Assembly: GCA_965603515.1 (NCBI GenBank) | Contig: CBFDDH010000009.1 | Location: forward strand, 3,634-67,633 | Reading direction: 5' to 3' | Origin: JAUVZL01 sp965603515 | GTDB lineage: Bacteria; Hydrothermota; Tepidihabitantia; SM23-42 | Length of the DNA stretch: 64,000 bases | Shown here: positions 32,551-41,152 of the stretch, in pieces | Layout: every line of letters starts with the position of its first letter | Numbering within the stretch: the stretch's first letter is position 1 | The notes under the pieces: model-generated | Database searches by the model: none | What the model saw: the letters and a program-made list of their open reading frames with translations, nothing else | What the model was told of the DNA's origin: nothing | Made by a program: the position numbers and the translations under genes

Positions 32551-33756
32551 TTACTTAATTATTTCACATTCATCTGAGAGCCGTTTCATCTTGCTACCCC
32601 AATATGTATCGCCAACATAAGCAGGATCAAGTATGTAGTATTTATCACCGATATATACAGCATCTTGTCCCTTCAAAATGTCCTCAGCTGTCCTGGTCTT
32701 TGGTTTCAACCCGATCGCCAGATGATTTGGCCAATTGATAAAAACCATATCTGCACTGTCATAGCCAAGTACTGCATCAAGCAAACAGTACAGAAAAATA
32801 CTCCGTCCATCACAGTCATTATGTCCTTCGATCAATTGATGGGTGATACTCTTGATAGATTTTTTATTATCGTAAATAAAAATGCTTTCTGACTGGCTGA
32901 GTTTAAAAAGAAAATTGACTTGATCATATTCACCAAAATCCTCAACAAAATATTTCAAATCATCGATCAAACCCATATTATTGAATTCGTAAACCCCCGA
33001 TGCAACAGTACCGAAAAGACTGGCTGGTAGATTCATGGTATATTCAGCCTGTCCATAAGGTATTACAGCCGTAATATGATACTTTTTATTTTTATAAAAC
33101 CACACTAATCGTTTTTCATGAATAGAACCGCAAAATACTGGAAGGCTGTTGACCAAGGGAACTGGTTTCAGATCCACCTCAGAACTCTTAAGGCACTGAT
33201 ACGTTGAAGCAGGGTTATCACTCTTCAACTCACCCACGGGTGTTTTGTAGTCAAACTCCTTTAAGAAATAGCTCTTCCCATCTTTTTCAACCCAGTTACC
33301 TTTTCTTACCTGCCAATCTCCAGTGAGGTTTATACCCAGGTAATAATCATTTTCATTAAAAAAGACCTGAAAATCCCACCCCTTTTTCTGCATGATGGCA
33401 CACGTAGCGACCACTGAACTCATCAAATTGGTGCTATTATTTGCAATCATATCCCGCAGCAAGAAACATTCATCACTATCTTCTTGGTCCATAGCTCTGA
33501 AATATTCAATGAAATAAAGCATCATCGCAAAAGGATTCCCGCTGATCCCCAACTCGTCAAACAGACTATTCCATGTTGTCAATAAAGAATCTGATATCTG
33601 CATATATGACCGATCAAAACACTCGTTTGTTTGATCTAATTTATCTGATATCAAAGCAAGCGTTAACCCATCATAGTTCAACCCGGTTGTACTCACCAAG
33701 ATATACGAAAACCCGGCGATGATAACAAATAGACTGATCCCGAGGAATTTCTTCAT
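32551..33756 (-). CDS. Secreted or anchored transglutaminase-like protein
   Basis: The 401-residue protein has an N-terminal hydrophobic segment (FLGISLFVIIAGFSYILVS) and, near the C-terminus, a transglutaminase-like catalytic core: Cys in HNDCDGRSIFLYCLL, His in WPNHLAIGL and Asp in YYILDPAYVG. Such proteins are usually proteases or structural domains outside the cytoplasm. The first 280 residues match nothing I know. No convincing promoter or ribosome-binding site is seen at ATG 33756. A weak 6-bp hairpin from the V-ATPase side lies just upstream. Confidence 0.8.
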   Translation of the reverse strand: MKKFLGISLFVIIAGFSYILVSTTGLNYDGLTLALISDKLDQTNECFDRSYMQISDSLLTTWNSLFDELGISGNPFAMMLYFIEYFRAMDQEDSDECFLLRDMIANNSTNLMSSVVATCAIMQKKGWDFQVFFNENDYYLGINLTGDWQVRKGNWVEKDGKSYFLKEFDYKTPVGELKSDNPASTYQCLKSSEVDLKPVPLVNSLPVFCGSIHEKRLVWFYKNKKYHITAVIPYGQAEYTMNLPASLFGTVASGVYEFNNMGLIDDLKYFVEDFGEYDQVNFLFKLSQSESIFIYDNKKSIKSITHQLIEGHNDCDGRSIFLYCLLDAVLGYDSADMVFINWPNHLAIGLKPKTRTAEDILKGQDAVYIGDKYYILDPAYVGDTYWGSKMKRLSDECEIIK

Positions 33757-33794
33757 GAAATCAGATCATGGTTGTGTAACATAAAGATATTTCT

Positions 33795-33810
33795 ATAGCG
33801 CAGCCGCTAT
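33795..33810 (-). terminator. Weak hairpin downstream of the V-ATPase operon
   Basis: ATAGCG / CGCTAT with a 4-nt loop. There is no clear T run, so termination is uncertain. Confidence 0.35.
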
Positions 33811-33824
33811 GCTTTCAATCCGGT

Positions 33825-34055
33825 TTACGCGTCCTTTGACCCTAAAGTCCCGATCTTTGTTTCCAATTCATCTATCTTTGATCTCAATTTCTCCTTTTCA
33901 GCTTTGGATATCTTTACGCGTACACGGACCAGGAGAAAAATTACAACTAGGATTAAAATGACCTGAGGGATAATAATAATAAGCCAATCCTTTACTAAAC
34001 CAAAGATCAGGGTAAGGAAAGCTAAAATCAAAACACTGACTAAACCTTCGATCAT
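33825..34055 (-). CDS. Small two-helix membrane protein of the V-ATPase operon
   Basis: The 76-residue protein has two transmembrane helices (about 3-22 and 26-44) and a charged coiled-coil tail (ISKAEKEKLRSKIDELETKI). It follows the D subunit with an ATGA overlap and has a good ribosome-binding site (GGGAGG). I do not recognise it. It is too short for the I subunit and lacks the Glu-bearing hairpin of the K subunit, so an accessory or assembly role is only a guess. Confidence 0.7.
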   Translation of the reverse strand: MIEGLVSVLILAFLTLIFGLVKDWLIIIIPQVILILVVIFLLVRVRVKISKAEKEKLRSKIDELETKIGTLGSKDA

Positions 34056-34684
34056 GATACCTCCCTGTTTCCTCTCACTATCTCTTTGACTCTCATCAGG
34101 CGCGTTAAATCACCTCGCTCCATTTCTGACATTTTCAGCTTAATGAACTTGATCGTCTCGTCAATGGAAGGTATGAGAATATACTCTAATGCATTAACTC
34201 TTCTACGGGTTTTCTCGATTTCTGCGGCAAGAAGTTCCAGGGTTTTTTCGAGCTCAGCAAGTTCAAGTAACCTCGAAATGAGCTGGTCGATCTTCAGAAG
34301 GGCAAGATCCAAATCACCTGATGTGGTCATGAAACTATAACCAATCAAGCCACCTGATACCGTTTGTTCAAACTTGGGGATTTTTAAATTGAGAACACGC
34401 TCTGTGGTATAGACAACATCAATGACTTTGGTTGTTGCCAGAAGCGCTTCGTCAATAGCTTTGGGAGACTGCTTGCTTGAAGCAAAGTAGAAATAACCAA
34501 AGGCCCTTTTCAACTCCTGTTCAATCTTCAAGCGGGAATCCCGAATTTTTCCAATGAGCTTAAGTATCCTGCGCATCAATTCATCTTGTTTGTCCTTGAG
34601 CAATTTGTGACCGCGTCGGGCAACCACACTACGCCGCTTCAAACGCAGCAACTGCATCCTGGTCGGTGGAATATCCAGTTTCAT
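34052..34684 (-). CDS. atpD: V-type ATP synthase subunit D
   Basis: Subunit D is the central rotor shaft. The 210-residue protein begins KLDIPPTRMQLLRLKRRS, the family N-terminus, and consists of two long helices forming the coiled coil (KLIGKIRDSRLKIEQELKRA and TRRRVNALEYILIPSIDETI). It is separated from subunit B by a 184-bp repeat block, while it is directly coupled to the small membrane protein downstream. The ATG has only a weak ribosome-binding site. Confidence 0.95.
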   Translation of the reverse strand: MKLDIPPTRMQLLRLKRRSVVARRGHKLLKDKQDELMRRILKLIGKIRDSRLKIEQELKRAFGYFYFASSKQSPKAIDEALLATTKVIDVVYTTERVLNLKIPKFEQTVSGGLIGYSFMTTSGDLDLALLKIDQLISRLLELAELEKTLELLAAEIEKTRRRVNALEYILIPSIDETIKFIKLKMSEMERGDLTRLMRVKEIVRGNREVS

Positions 34685-34868
34685 AATATCTAAATCCTAA
34701 TATCTAAATCCTAAATAATTTTCAATTCCAAAACACGAATATCTAAACTGAACTCTTGAATTTTGATCATTGTAATTTCGGGCTTGTTTAGAATTTCGTA
34801 TTTCGTGCTTAGAATTTATAGCATCGTATTTCACTGTGTCACCTTTAGGGATTGAAGCTCTGAATTCA
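34685..34868. repeat. AT-rich dispersed repeat inside the V-ATPase operon
   Basis: The gap between subunits B and D contains tandem ATATCTAAATCCTA units (34687-34715) and, read on the minus strand, CTAAGCACGAAATACGAAAT (near 34800), related to a segment in the tolB 5' end. A 69-codon frame across it is repeat sequence and is not called. The insertion separates genes of one operon without breaking either. Confidence 0.65.
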
Positions 34869-36245
34869 TCATTCTGCTTTATCATAGTATCTCTCCAGGT
34901 ATTCATCCCTTATTCTCTTCATTTCAACCCGCGGCACCATACGGAGTAGTTCCCAACCAAGATCCAGAGTTTGCTCGATCGTTCTATCCTCATCTTCGTT
35001 TTGAGAGATATAACGCTCTTCAAACTGGTTTGAGAATTTAAGAAAGATCTTGTCCAGATCAGACAGAGCTGCTTCACCCAATATCACAGATAGTTCAGCA
35101 GCTTCTTTACCTCGTGCATAACAAGCGATCAATTGATTGAATAAATCAGCATGATCTTCACGCGTTTTACCTTTACCAATACCCTTATCTTTCAGACGCG
35201 ATAATGATTGCTGCACGTCGATCGGCGGTGTAATCTTTTTTCGATAAAGCGACCTTGAAAGAATTATCTGACCCTCAGTTATGTAACCGGTCAAATCCGG
35301 TATCGGGTGGGTCTTATCGTCTTCTGGCATTGTAAGAATAGGTATTAATGTAATCGAACCTTTTTTTCCTTTTATTCTACCTGAACGTTCATAGATACTC
35401 GCTAAGTCAGTATACAGATACCCAGGATAGCCACGCCGTCCTGGAATTTCCTTGCGCGCAGCAGATATTTCCCGTAGGGCTTCAGCATAATTAGTCATAT
35501 CAGACAGAATAACCAAGATATGCAGACCTTTTTCAAAAGCAAGATACTCAGCAACTGTGAAGGCAACACGAGGGGTGGAAACACGTTCAATTGCCGGATC
35601 ATCAGCCAGGTTCAAGAAAAGCACGACTCTTTCCAATGCCCCTGATTTAGTGAAATCTTGAATGAAGAAATTCGCTTCTTCAAAAGTGATACCCATTGCA
35701 CCAAAGACAATCGCGAATTCCCCCGTACCACCAAGCACTTTTGACTGCCGCACGATCTGAGCGGCAACTCGGTTGTGGGGCAAGCCAGAACCTGAAAAGA
35801 TCGGCAGTTTTTGACCCCTTACCAGAGTATTGATACCATCGATTGAAGAAATACCGGTCTGAATAAATTCATTTGGATAATTTCGGGCTGTCGGATTGAT
35901 CGGCGCACCATTTACGTCAAACATTGCCTCAGGAATGATCTCAGGACCATCATCTTTCACTCTACCCAGACCGTCAAAGACCCTGCCCAGCATATCAGAT
36001 GATACACCAATGTGTAGTGTCCGGCCGAGAAATCTAACATGACAATCCTGCACATCAATACCTGCAGATCCTTCAAAAATTTGAACCAAGGCTCTATCTT
36101 TATCTACCTCTAAAACCTTGCCGCGCTTCTTCTCACCGGTTCGTGTGTAAATCTCAACCAGTTCTTCATATTTTGCACCTTCAACGCCCTCAACAAACAA
36201 TAGTGGACCCGCTACCTCAATAATGCTGCTGTATTCCTTGATCAT
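34869..36245 (-). CDS. atpB: V-type ATP synthase subunit B
   Basis: The 458-residue regulatory/non-catalytic subunit lacks a classic P-loop (FSGSGLPHNRVAAQI in its place), has the family motif PGRRGYPGYLYTDLASIYERSG and the B-type N-terminal barrel. It starts at ATG 36245, overlapping the subunit A stop by ATGA. The length is normal. Confidence 0.96.
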   Translation of the reverse strand: MIKEYSSIIEVAGPLLFVEGVEGAKYEELVEIYTRTGEKKRGKVLEVDKDRALVQIFEGSAGIDVQDCHVRFLGRTLHIGVSSDMLGRVFDGLGRVKDDGPEIIPEAMFDVNGAPINPTARNYPNEFIQTGISSIDGINTLVRGQKLPIFSGSGLPHNRVAAQIVRQSKVLGGTGEFAIVFGAMGITFEEANFFIQDFTKSGALERVVLFLNLADDPAIERVSTPRVAFTVAEYLAFEKGLHILVILSDMTNYAEALREISAARKEIPGRRGYPGYLYTDLASIYERSGRIKGKKGSITLIPILTMPEDDKTHPIPDLTGYITEGQIILSRSLYRKKITPPIDVQQSLSRLKDKGIGKGKTREDHADLFNQLIACYARGKEAAELSVILGEAALSDLDKIFLKFSNQFEERYISQNEDEDRTIEQTLDLGWELLRMVPRVEMKRIRDEYLERYYDKAE

Positions 36246-38125
36246 TTCTTCCTCCTGGATCTGCGAATTTTCTTCACTGGCTTTTTTTCAACCTCCTTAC
36301 CAGATTCTTCCTTCCCAGTTGTGCTTTCCTTTTCTTTTTTCTTAACTGGAGTATCATCGACAACGTCGCTGTCAATGTTTAGAAGTTTCTGAAATTCTTT
36401 GGTTATCTCATCCTGTAACTTATCGATACTTGAAAGCTCTAATTCCGACAAATATCTCATGCGCGATATTTTCTCTCGAATTTTCATTTTAGCGATGTCA
36501 TTAAATGCAACACCTCGCGATAACGCTTCTTTTGCTTTGTTGTAGTTACTCAAACACACCGCAAGCATTTTGTATTGTTTATCAAGAGAAGAATAAGTAT
36601 CAACTTCGTGGAAGGCATTTTGATGTAAGAAATCTTCACGAAGAGACCTTGCGCCTTCAAGGATCAAGCGGTCTTCTGGGGATAAAGCATCAACTCCGAT
36701 GAGCCTTACGATCTCCTGGAGTTCAGCTTCCTGTTCTAAAAGACGCATTGCTTCTTTTGATAAATCTGTAAAATCCTTTGCGATAACTGTATTTAATTCC
36801 TCACTGACGTCGTCAATATAAAGAGAATAAGAATTCAGCCACGAAATTGCCGGGAAATGACGTTGATATGCCAATCTATCCTCAAGACCCCAGAAAACCT
36901 TCACAACACGGAGTGTCGCCTGAACAACCGGATCAGACAAATCTCCACCCGGTGGAGATACTGCACCAATCACACTCAGAGCACCTTCTCGGCTTGGTTT
37001 ACCGACCACATCAATCCTACCTGCTCTTTCATAGAAGGAACTCACTTTGGCGCTAAGATAAGCAGGGTACCCCTCTTCTCCTGGCATCTCTTCTAATCTA
37101 CCGGATATCTCTCTCATCGCCTCAGCCCAACGCGATGTCGAATCAGCCATAACCGCTACTGAATACCCCATATCCCGGAAATACTCAGCTATCGTAATGC
37201 CTGTATAAACTGATGCTTCTCGCGCCGCGACCGGCATATTCGATGTATTGGCGATCAGTACGGTTCGTTTCATCAGTGATTCACCAGACCTGGGATCCTT
37301 GAGCGCAGGAAATTCCATAAGCACGTCAGTCATTTCATTACCGCGTTCACCACAGCCGATGTAAACGATTATCTCAGCATCTGCCCATTTGGCTAACTGA
37401 TGCTGAATGACCGTCTTGCCAGTTCCAAAAGGACCAGGACAGCAAGCCGTACCACCCTTGGCAATTGGAAAAAACATATCGATCACCCGCTGCCCAGTTG
37501 AAAGTATGAGGGATGGAGCAAGCCGTTTCTTATAGGGACGCGGTAAACGCACTGGCCAACGTTGCATCAATGTAAGTTGAACAATCCCGTCTTTGGTCTC
37601 AACTTCACATACCGTATCAGTTACTAAATATTCACCTTGTTTAATGTTCTTTATCTTGCCCTCAATATCATGTGGAACCATAATTTTGTGCGAAATAAGT
37701 ACTGTCTCCTGTACTTCACCTATAATATCACCACCGCACACTTTATCATCTTTCTTAACGAGTGGCTTGAACGCCCATTTTACATCGCGTTCCAATGAAG
37801 GAACCTCAATACCACGAGCAATTCTATCACCAGTTTGATCTCTGATAATATCTAAAGGCCGCTGAATACCATCGAAAATTGATTCAATAAGTCCAGGACC
37901 GAGCTCAACAATAAGGGGCTCATCAGTTATGTAAACCGGCTCACCTGGACCAATGCCAGATGTTTCTTCATATACCTGAATTGAGGCGGTGTCAGCAGAA
38001 AGTCCGATTATTTCACCGACCAAACGCTCTTCACTCACGCGAACCACATCATACATCTTACTGCCTTTCATTCCTTTCGCAACAACAAGTGGCCCTGACA
38101 CTTTAGTAATTTCACCTTTCCTCAT
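36242..38125 (-). CDS. atpA: V-type ATP synthase subunit A
   Basis: The 627-residue catalytic subunit has the P-loop GPFGTGKT, the VYIGCGERGNEMTDVL motif, the MADSTSRWAEAMREISGRLE motif, and the extra non-homologous region typical of A/V-type A subunits. The C-terminus carries an unusual Lys/Glu-rich tail of about 35 residues (KKKEKEST to IRRSRRKK) that is not needed for catalysis. It overlaps the subunit F stop by one base. Confidence 0.97.
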   Translation of the reverse strand: MRKGEITKVSGPLVVAKGMKGSKMYDVVRVSEERLVGEIIGLSADTASIQVYEETSGIGPGEPVYITDEPLIVELGPGLIESIFDGIQRPLDIIRDQTGDRIARGIEVPSLERDVKWAFKPLVKKDDKVCGGDIIGEVQETVLISHKIMVPHDIEGKIKNIKQGEYLVTDTVCEVETKDGIVQLTLMQRWPVRLPRPYKKRLAPSLILSTGQRVIDMFFPIAKGGTACCPGPFGTGKTVIQHQLAKWADAEIIVYIGCGERGNEMTDVLMEFPALKDPRSGESLMKRTVLIANTSNMPVAAREASVYTGITIAEYFRDMGYSVAVMADSTSRWAEAMREISGRLEEMPGEEGYPAYLSAKVSSFYERAGRIDVVGKPSREGALSVIGAVSPPGGDLSDPVVQATLRVVKVFWGLEDRLAYQRHFPAISWLNSYSLYIDDVSEELNTVIAKDFTDLSKEAMRLLEQEAELQEIVRLIGVDALSPEDRLILEGARSLREDFLHQNAFHEVDTYSSLDKQYKMLAVCLSNYNKAKEALSRGVAFNDIAKMKIREKISRMRYLSELELSSIDKLQDEITKEFQKLLNIDSDVVDDTPVKKKEKESTTGKEESGKEVEKKPVKKIRRSRRKK

Positions 38126-38448
38126 TATTTGTCCTCCAAGAAAACATCAGCTCCAACAGCTTTTTTAATCACACCTCTTATCCTTTCAATAGCAAGTTTT
38201 GTCTTACCCCTTCCAGTTGGGATGGGGATCAAACAAGGGACAGTTTGATTACGGTATTTCATCAAAATAGCATCCAATTCATCAATAAACTCTTCAGTAA
38301 AAAATATGATCTTAAAGCCTTGAGCAACAAGATCTTCAATAACCTGGGCGCCCTCACCTTCTTCAATATAGACAACATGCGCTCCAGTTGCCAGAAATGG
38401 CATTATTGTTTCTCTTTGCCCAACTATGGCCATTGCTTTACCAGACAC
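38125..38448 (-). CDS. atpF: V-type ATP synthase subunit F
   Basis: The 107-residue protein has the flavodoxin-like fold of NtpG/subunit F: AIVGQRETIMPFLATGA, FFTEEFIDELDAI and CLIPIPTGRGKT before the C-terminal helix ERIRGVIKKAVG. It is a rotor-side subunit. It starts 10 bases inside the 3' end of subunit C. Confidence 0.92.
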   Translation of the reverse strand: MSGKAMAIVGQRETIMPFLATGAHVVYIEEGEGAQVIEDLVAQGFKIIFFTEEFIDELDAILMKYRNQTVPCLIPIPTGRGKTKLAIERIRGVIKKAVGADVFLEDK

Positions 38449-39352
38449 CAGCGATACTCTCCTTCAAATCATCGATCGGGACCTCATTCAACTTACCCCA
38501 ATAGACTTGCCGTAGTTTCTTTGTTTCTGCGAGCTTAAACTGGTAATACGTAAATAATGGCTCGACACCAAAAGTCATCCTACGGGCAGCGAGCAAAAAT
38601 TGCAACCTGATCTCCTCACATATCCTTTCCAATCTTAGAAAAGAATTCCTCTGTTTGATATATGCTCCCCCTTTATCTAATAATGATGCATAAGGTGTGG
38701 TAAAGAAATTTTTACCGAGTACATCATATTCACTCGTTAAATTATCGACAAATCTCTCTCGACCAATAGTGCCGTATTCTATAAATACCTGATTAAATAT
38801 TTCGTGCGTGTTTTCAAAGTGCCGTGCTCTGAAAAAACTACGGATATTCTCAAGATCGAAAGAGATTCGAAAATAGCCTTTGAAAAACGGCATTGTCTGG
38901 GCAGTTTTGTATAGATATTTGCATAAGATTTTGTCGAGATTTGTTGAAAGTATAAAGGGATCTTTGCTCACAGCAAATCTTTCAATTTCTCCAATAGTCT
39001 CAGGCCAGTCTTCGATTTCCGCGCCGGGCTGCGCATAGAGTAAAGAATCACTACCCTCTTTCAATTTCACCTTCATATTATGAATCTGCTGAGGCCAGTC
39101 AATATACTGCTGGATCTCACTGTGCTGGCAGTATTTTCTGAACAAATCCCCAACCCTATCCTCCTCCAAATCAAAACCTGCGGTAATATCTTCATGCCCA
39201 ATATAAGGTGAATCTGATAGTATTGTCGCAAAATTGCTAAACGTACTGGCGATGAGTCGGTCAAAATGACCTTTCGTCAGTAACCGAGCCTCACGTGCGC
39301 GTATAATACCATTTACATATGCATACCTTGTATCGTCGGTTCCTCTTATCAT
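38438..39352 (-). CDS. atpC: V-type ATP synthase subunit C
   Basis: The 304-residue helical protein matches the AC39/NtpC family: DDTRYAYVNGIIRAREARLL at the N-terminus, and NLDKILCKYLYKTAQTMPFF and SFDLENIRSFFRARHF further on. It caps the central stalk. The start overlaps the previous gene by ATGA. Some members are about 330 residues, so it is slightly short but intact. Confidence 0.9.
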   Translation of the reverse strand: MIRGTDDTRYAYVNGIIRAREARLLTKGHFDRLIASTFSNFATILSDSPYIGHEDITAGFDLEEDRVGDLFRKYCQHSEIQQYIDWPQQIHNMKVKLKEGSDSLLYAQPGAEIEDWPETIGEIERFAVSKDPFILSTNLDKILCKYLYKTAQTMPFFKGYFRISFDLENIRSFFRARHFENTHEIFNQVFIEYGTIGRERFVDNLTSEYDVLGKNFFTTPYASLLDKGGAYIKQRNSFLRLERICEEIRLQFLLAARRMTFGVEPLFTYYQFKLAETKKLRQVYWGKLNEVPIDDLKESIAGVW

Positions 39353-39627
39353 CGTGATTCAGTTATCTTTATTATTTCGCCCGCTTCATTGAGGGTCACG
39401 GTCAAAATCCGGTCAATCTCTATCTCATCAACAGTTGTCACTTTCCTTTCGAACTTCAATCGAAAGACCTTTTTCAATATCTTCGGTGTACCGAGTGACA
39501 GTTTCTTGTAGATTGCACTCTGCGGCTTGACTTTCCTTTCCAATATTTTCGGGTCAATCCCTTTAAACTCTGGAAATTTTTTAAAAATCATCCTTTTTAT
39601 TCTATTGACTGTTTTCCTATTGATCAT
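39349..39627 (-). CDS. Small basic protein in the V-ATPase operon
   Basis: This 92-residue protein is not recognised. It is Lys/Arg-rich (RIKRMIFKKFPEFKGIDPK) with a C-terminal segment of strands (VDEIEIDRILTVTLNEAGEI). It sits where many operons encode subunit E, but at 92 residues without the long N-terminal helix of E/G stalk subunits it is not an obvious replacement. It begins 2 bp after the clan CD protein stop and overlaps subunit C by ATGA. Confidence 0.7.
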   Translation of the reverse strand: MINRKTVNRIKRMIFKKFPEFKGIDPKILERKVKPQSAIYKKLSLGTPKILKKVFRLKFERKVTTVDEIEIDRILTVTLNEAGEIIKITESR

Positions 39628-39629
39628 TC

Positions 39630-40694
39630 TTACTTCTTCCCTTTTTTCTTAGAAATTTTGTGCTCTAGTCGAAACGTAGGATCACCATATAAAACGAACT
39701 GAAGTAGAGTTTTCTGGTCATCGTCATCTAAAAATCCTTGACGTCTCAATACTTTCCGCGCAAAATCAAGCTTTGCATTCTTAAAGCTCTCACCCAATGT
39801 GATATCCTGGTTCACATATTCAAAAAAGTATTTTACCATGAGATCAGCCTCACTCGATGGTGGGACAATTGGTCCATAGGCAATTGTGGTTGAACCACAA
39901 AATCCGTAAATTCCTTTTTCACTAAGAAGCTTGAGGGCCATAGTATCTTCAGAGGATTTACCCAAAATGTATGCTCCATAACAGGCTTCACACCCAACCA
40001 CACCTGATGCTTTTTTAATATTTTCTAAGCCGATGGCAACCGGGTATTTGCCACCTTCTTGACCGTACCAATTCGCTGAGAGTTTACTGCCGTGTAGGTT
40101 GAAGTATAAAAAGTCCTTATTTTGGAGCCATCGAGCTTTGAATGTCTTGCTCTTGACGGGCGGTGAAACCTTCATATCTCTAACCTTACCGATTTGCTGG
40201 TATACATTCTCTGATGCCTTTTTCCAGACTTTCGTACTTATACCAAATGACTTCAGTGTAACCTTGCTGTATTTCTTCAATTGTCCGATAATAAAGCCGG
40301 CATCATTATTATCCGGGATCCGTGCACAAACACGTTCGGGGATGAGGAAATTATCATCCCTTGAAGCATATGGATTATCAGACAAAACTTTCTTATCGTT
40401 GTCATCACACGGGTTTTTAAGTCGAAAAAAGGGTACTACCTTATCGCCGCCCAGGATCAACAAGCAGTCGATATCACCCCATTTTGTTTCTACTTTCTGA
40501 ATAAATTTTCTGATTGATCGCGCATCTTTTTTTGTTTTTTCTACCTTAAACCGGTTTTTTCTATCATAATACAAAAAAATCACCTGATGTATTCGCTTGT
40601 TTCTAATGTATTTCTGCACTGCCTTTTCCAGGTTCAGAATATCGTCAATCTGTCGCTTTAGTCCATCCTTACCGCTGAGAATGAGTATGCGCAT
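39630..40694 (-). CDS. Clan CD (C25/caspase-like) cysteine protease-like protein heading the V-ATPase operon
   Basis: The 354-residue protein has a caspase/gingipain-like core: a strand-rich start (MRILILSGKDGLKRQID), DCLLILGGDKVVPFF, a His in FLYFNLHGSKLSANWYG and a Cys in GVVGCEACYGAYILG at the expected spacing for a His/Cys dyad. FVLYGDPTFRL near the end is typical of C25/CHAT domains. There is no signal peptide, so it should be cytoplasmic. It is the first gene of the V-ATPase operon, under a leaderless promoter. Activity and role are unknown. Confidence 0.8.
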   Translation of the reverse strand: MRILILSGKDGLKRQIDDILNLEKAVQKYIRNKRIHQVIFLYYDRKNRFKVEKTKKDARSIRKFIQKVETKWGDIDCLLILGGDKVVPFFRLKNPCDDNDKKVLSDNPYASRDDNFLIPERVCARIPDNNDAGFIIGQLKKYSKVTLKSFGISTKVWKKASENVYQQIGKVRDMKVSPPVKSKTFKARWLQNKDFLYFNLHGSKLSANWYGQEGGKYPVAIGLENIKKASGVVGCEACYGAYILGKSSEDTMALKLLSEKGIYGFCGSTTIAYGPIVPPSSEADLMVKYFFEYVNQDITLGESFKNAKLDFARKVLRRQGFLDDDDQKTLLQFVLYGDPTFRLEHKISKKKGKK

Positions 40695-40699
40695 TGGAG

Positions 40700-40727
40700 A
40701 TTATATACAATAAATACAAGGTGTCAA
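40700..40727 (-). promoter_or_regulatory. Promoter of the V-ATPase operon (leaderless type)
   Basis: On the minus strand TTGACA (40722-40727), 16-bp spacer, TATAAT (40700-40705), then CTCCA and ATG 40694. Confidence 0.85.
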
Positions 40728-40842
40728 GAAACCCCGTTAGAGAATACTCTATAAAACTAGTCATAATACCCGATACTGAAATTATCTTTTAGTCCTGCTG
40801 ATAGGATTGAGCAGAACTTAACGTTGGTATCCTCTAGCGGGG

Positions 40843-40871
40843 TTGACATGTATCGATATTTCGGGTATAAT
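40843..40871 (+). promoter_or_regulatory. Promoter of tRNA-Pro(TGG)
   Basis: TTGACA (40843-40848), 17-bp spacer, TATAAT (40866-40871), ending 8 bp before the tRNA, so transcription starts almost at its 5' end. Confidence 0.8.
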
Positions 40872-40879
40872 TTAAAACT

Positions 40880-40953
40880 CGGGGCGTGGCGCAGCGGTTT
40901 AGCGCGCATGGTTTGGGACCATGAGGTCGTGGGTTCAAATCCCACTGCCCCGA
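40880..40953 (+). tRNA. tRNA-Pro (TGG)
   Basis: A 74-nt cloverleaf: acceptor CGGGGCG with TGCCCCG (last pair G-T) and discriminator A, D-arm GCGC/GCGC, anticodon stem CATGG/CCATG with loop TTTGGGA (anticodon TGG), T-arm GTGGG TTCAAAT CCCAC. CCA is not encoded. The 3' end is repeated at the end of the element that follows. Confidence 0.95.
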
Positions 40954-40956
40954 TGA

Positions 40957-41105
40957 TATATATATACAGTAATATAGGAAAGGGTCAGAACGAAAGTCGT
41001 GGGTTTCCCGTTTCTATCATTATACTTTTTACAAAGGAAACGGGATCCCGATTCCTTGAAATTAAAATACGTAATGGAAAATCGGGACAAATCCCACTGC
41101 CCCGA
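40957..41105 (+). repeat. tRNA-Pro-trailing structured repeat, copy 1
   Basis: After the tRNA comes a 145-bp element found again at 60818. It holds GTCGTGGGTT (40996), a perfect 8-bp hairpin CCCGTTTC/GAAACGGG (41007-41044), a second perfect one TCCCGATT/AATCGGGA (41046-41087), and then AAATCCCACTGCCCCGA (41089-41105), identical to the tRNA 3' end. The T-arm copy is thus split by the two hairpins. Open frames across it are not called. Confidence 0.85.
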
Positions 41106-41152
41106 TAACCTAACCCGTTTACGTAGAACCTGAAATACTAAAGAGAGGGAAT

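Noticed and set aside
34697..34906. A 69-codon minus-strand frame between subunits B and D.
   Set aside because: It consists of AT-rich dispersed repeat and runs into subunit B in another frame.
40824..41108. A plus-strand frame of 94 codons across tRNA-Pro(TGG) and its trailing element (and a related one at 60859).
   Set aside because: Frames over tRNA genes and structured repeats; the two copies do not keep one reading frame as protein-like sequence.
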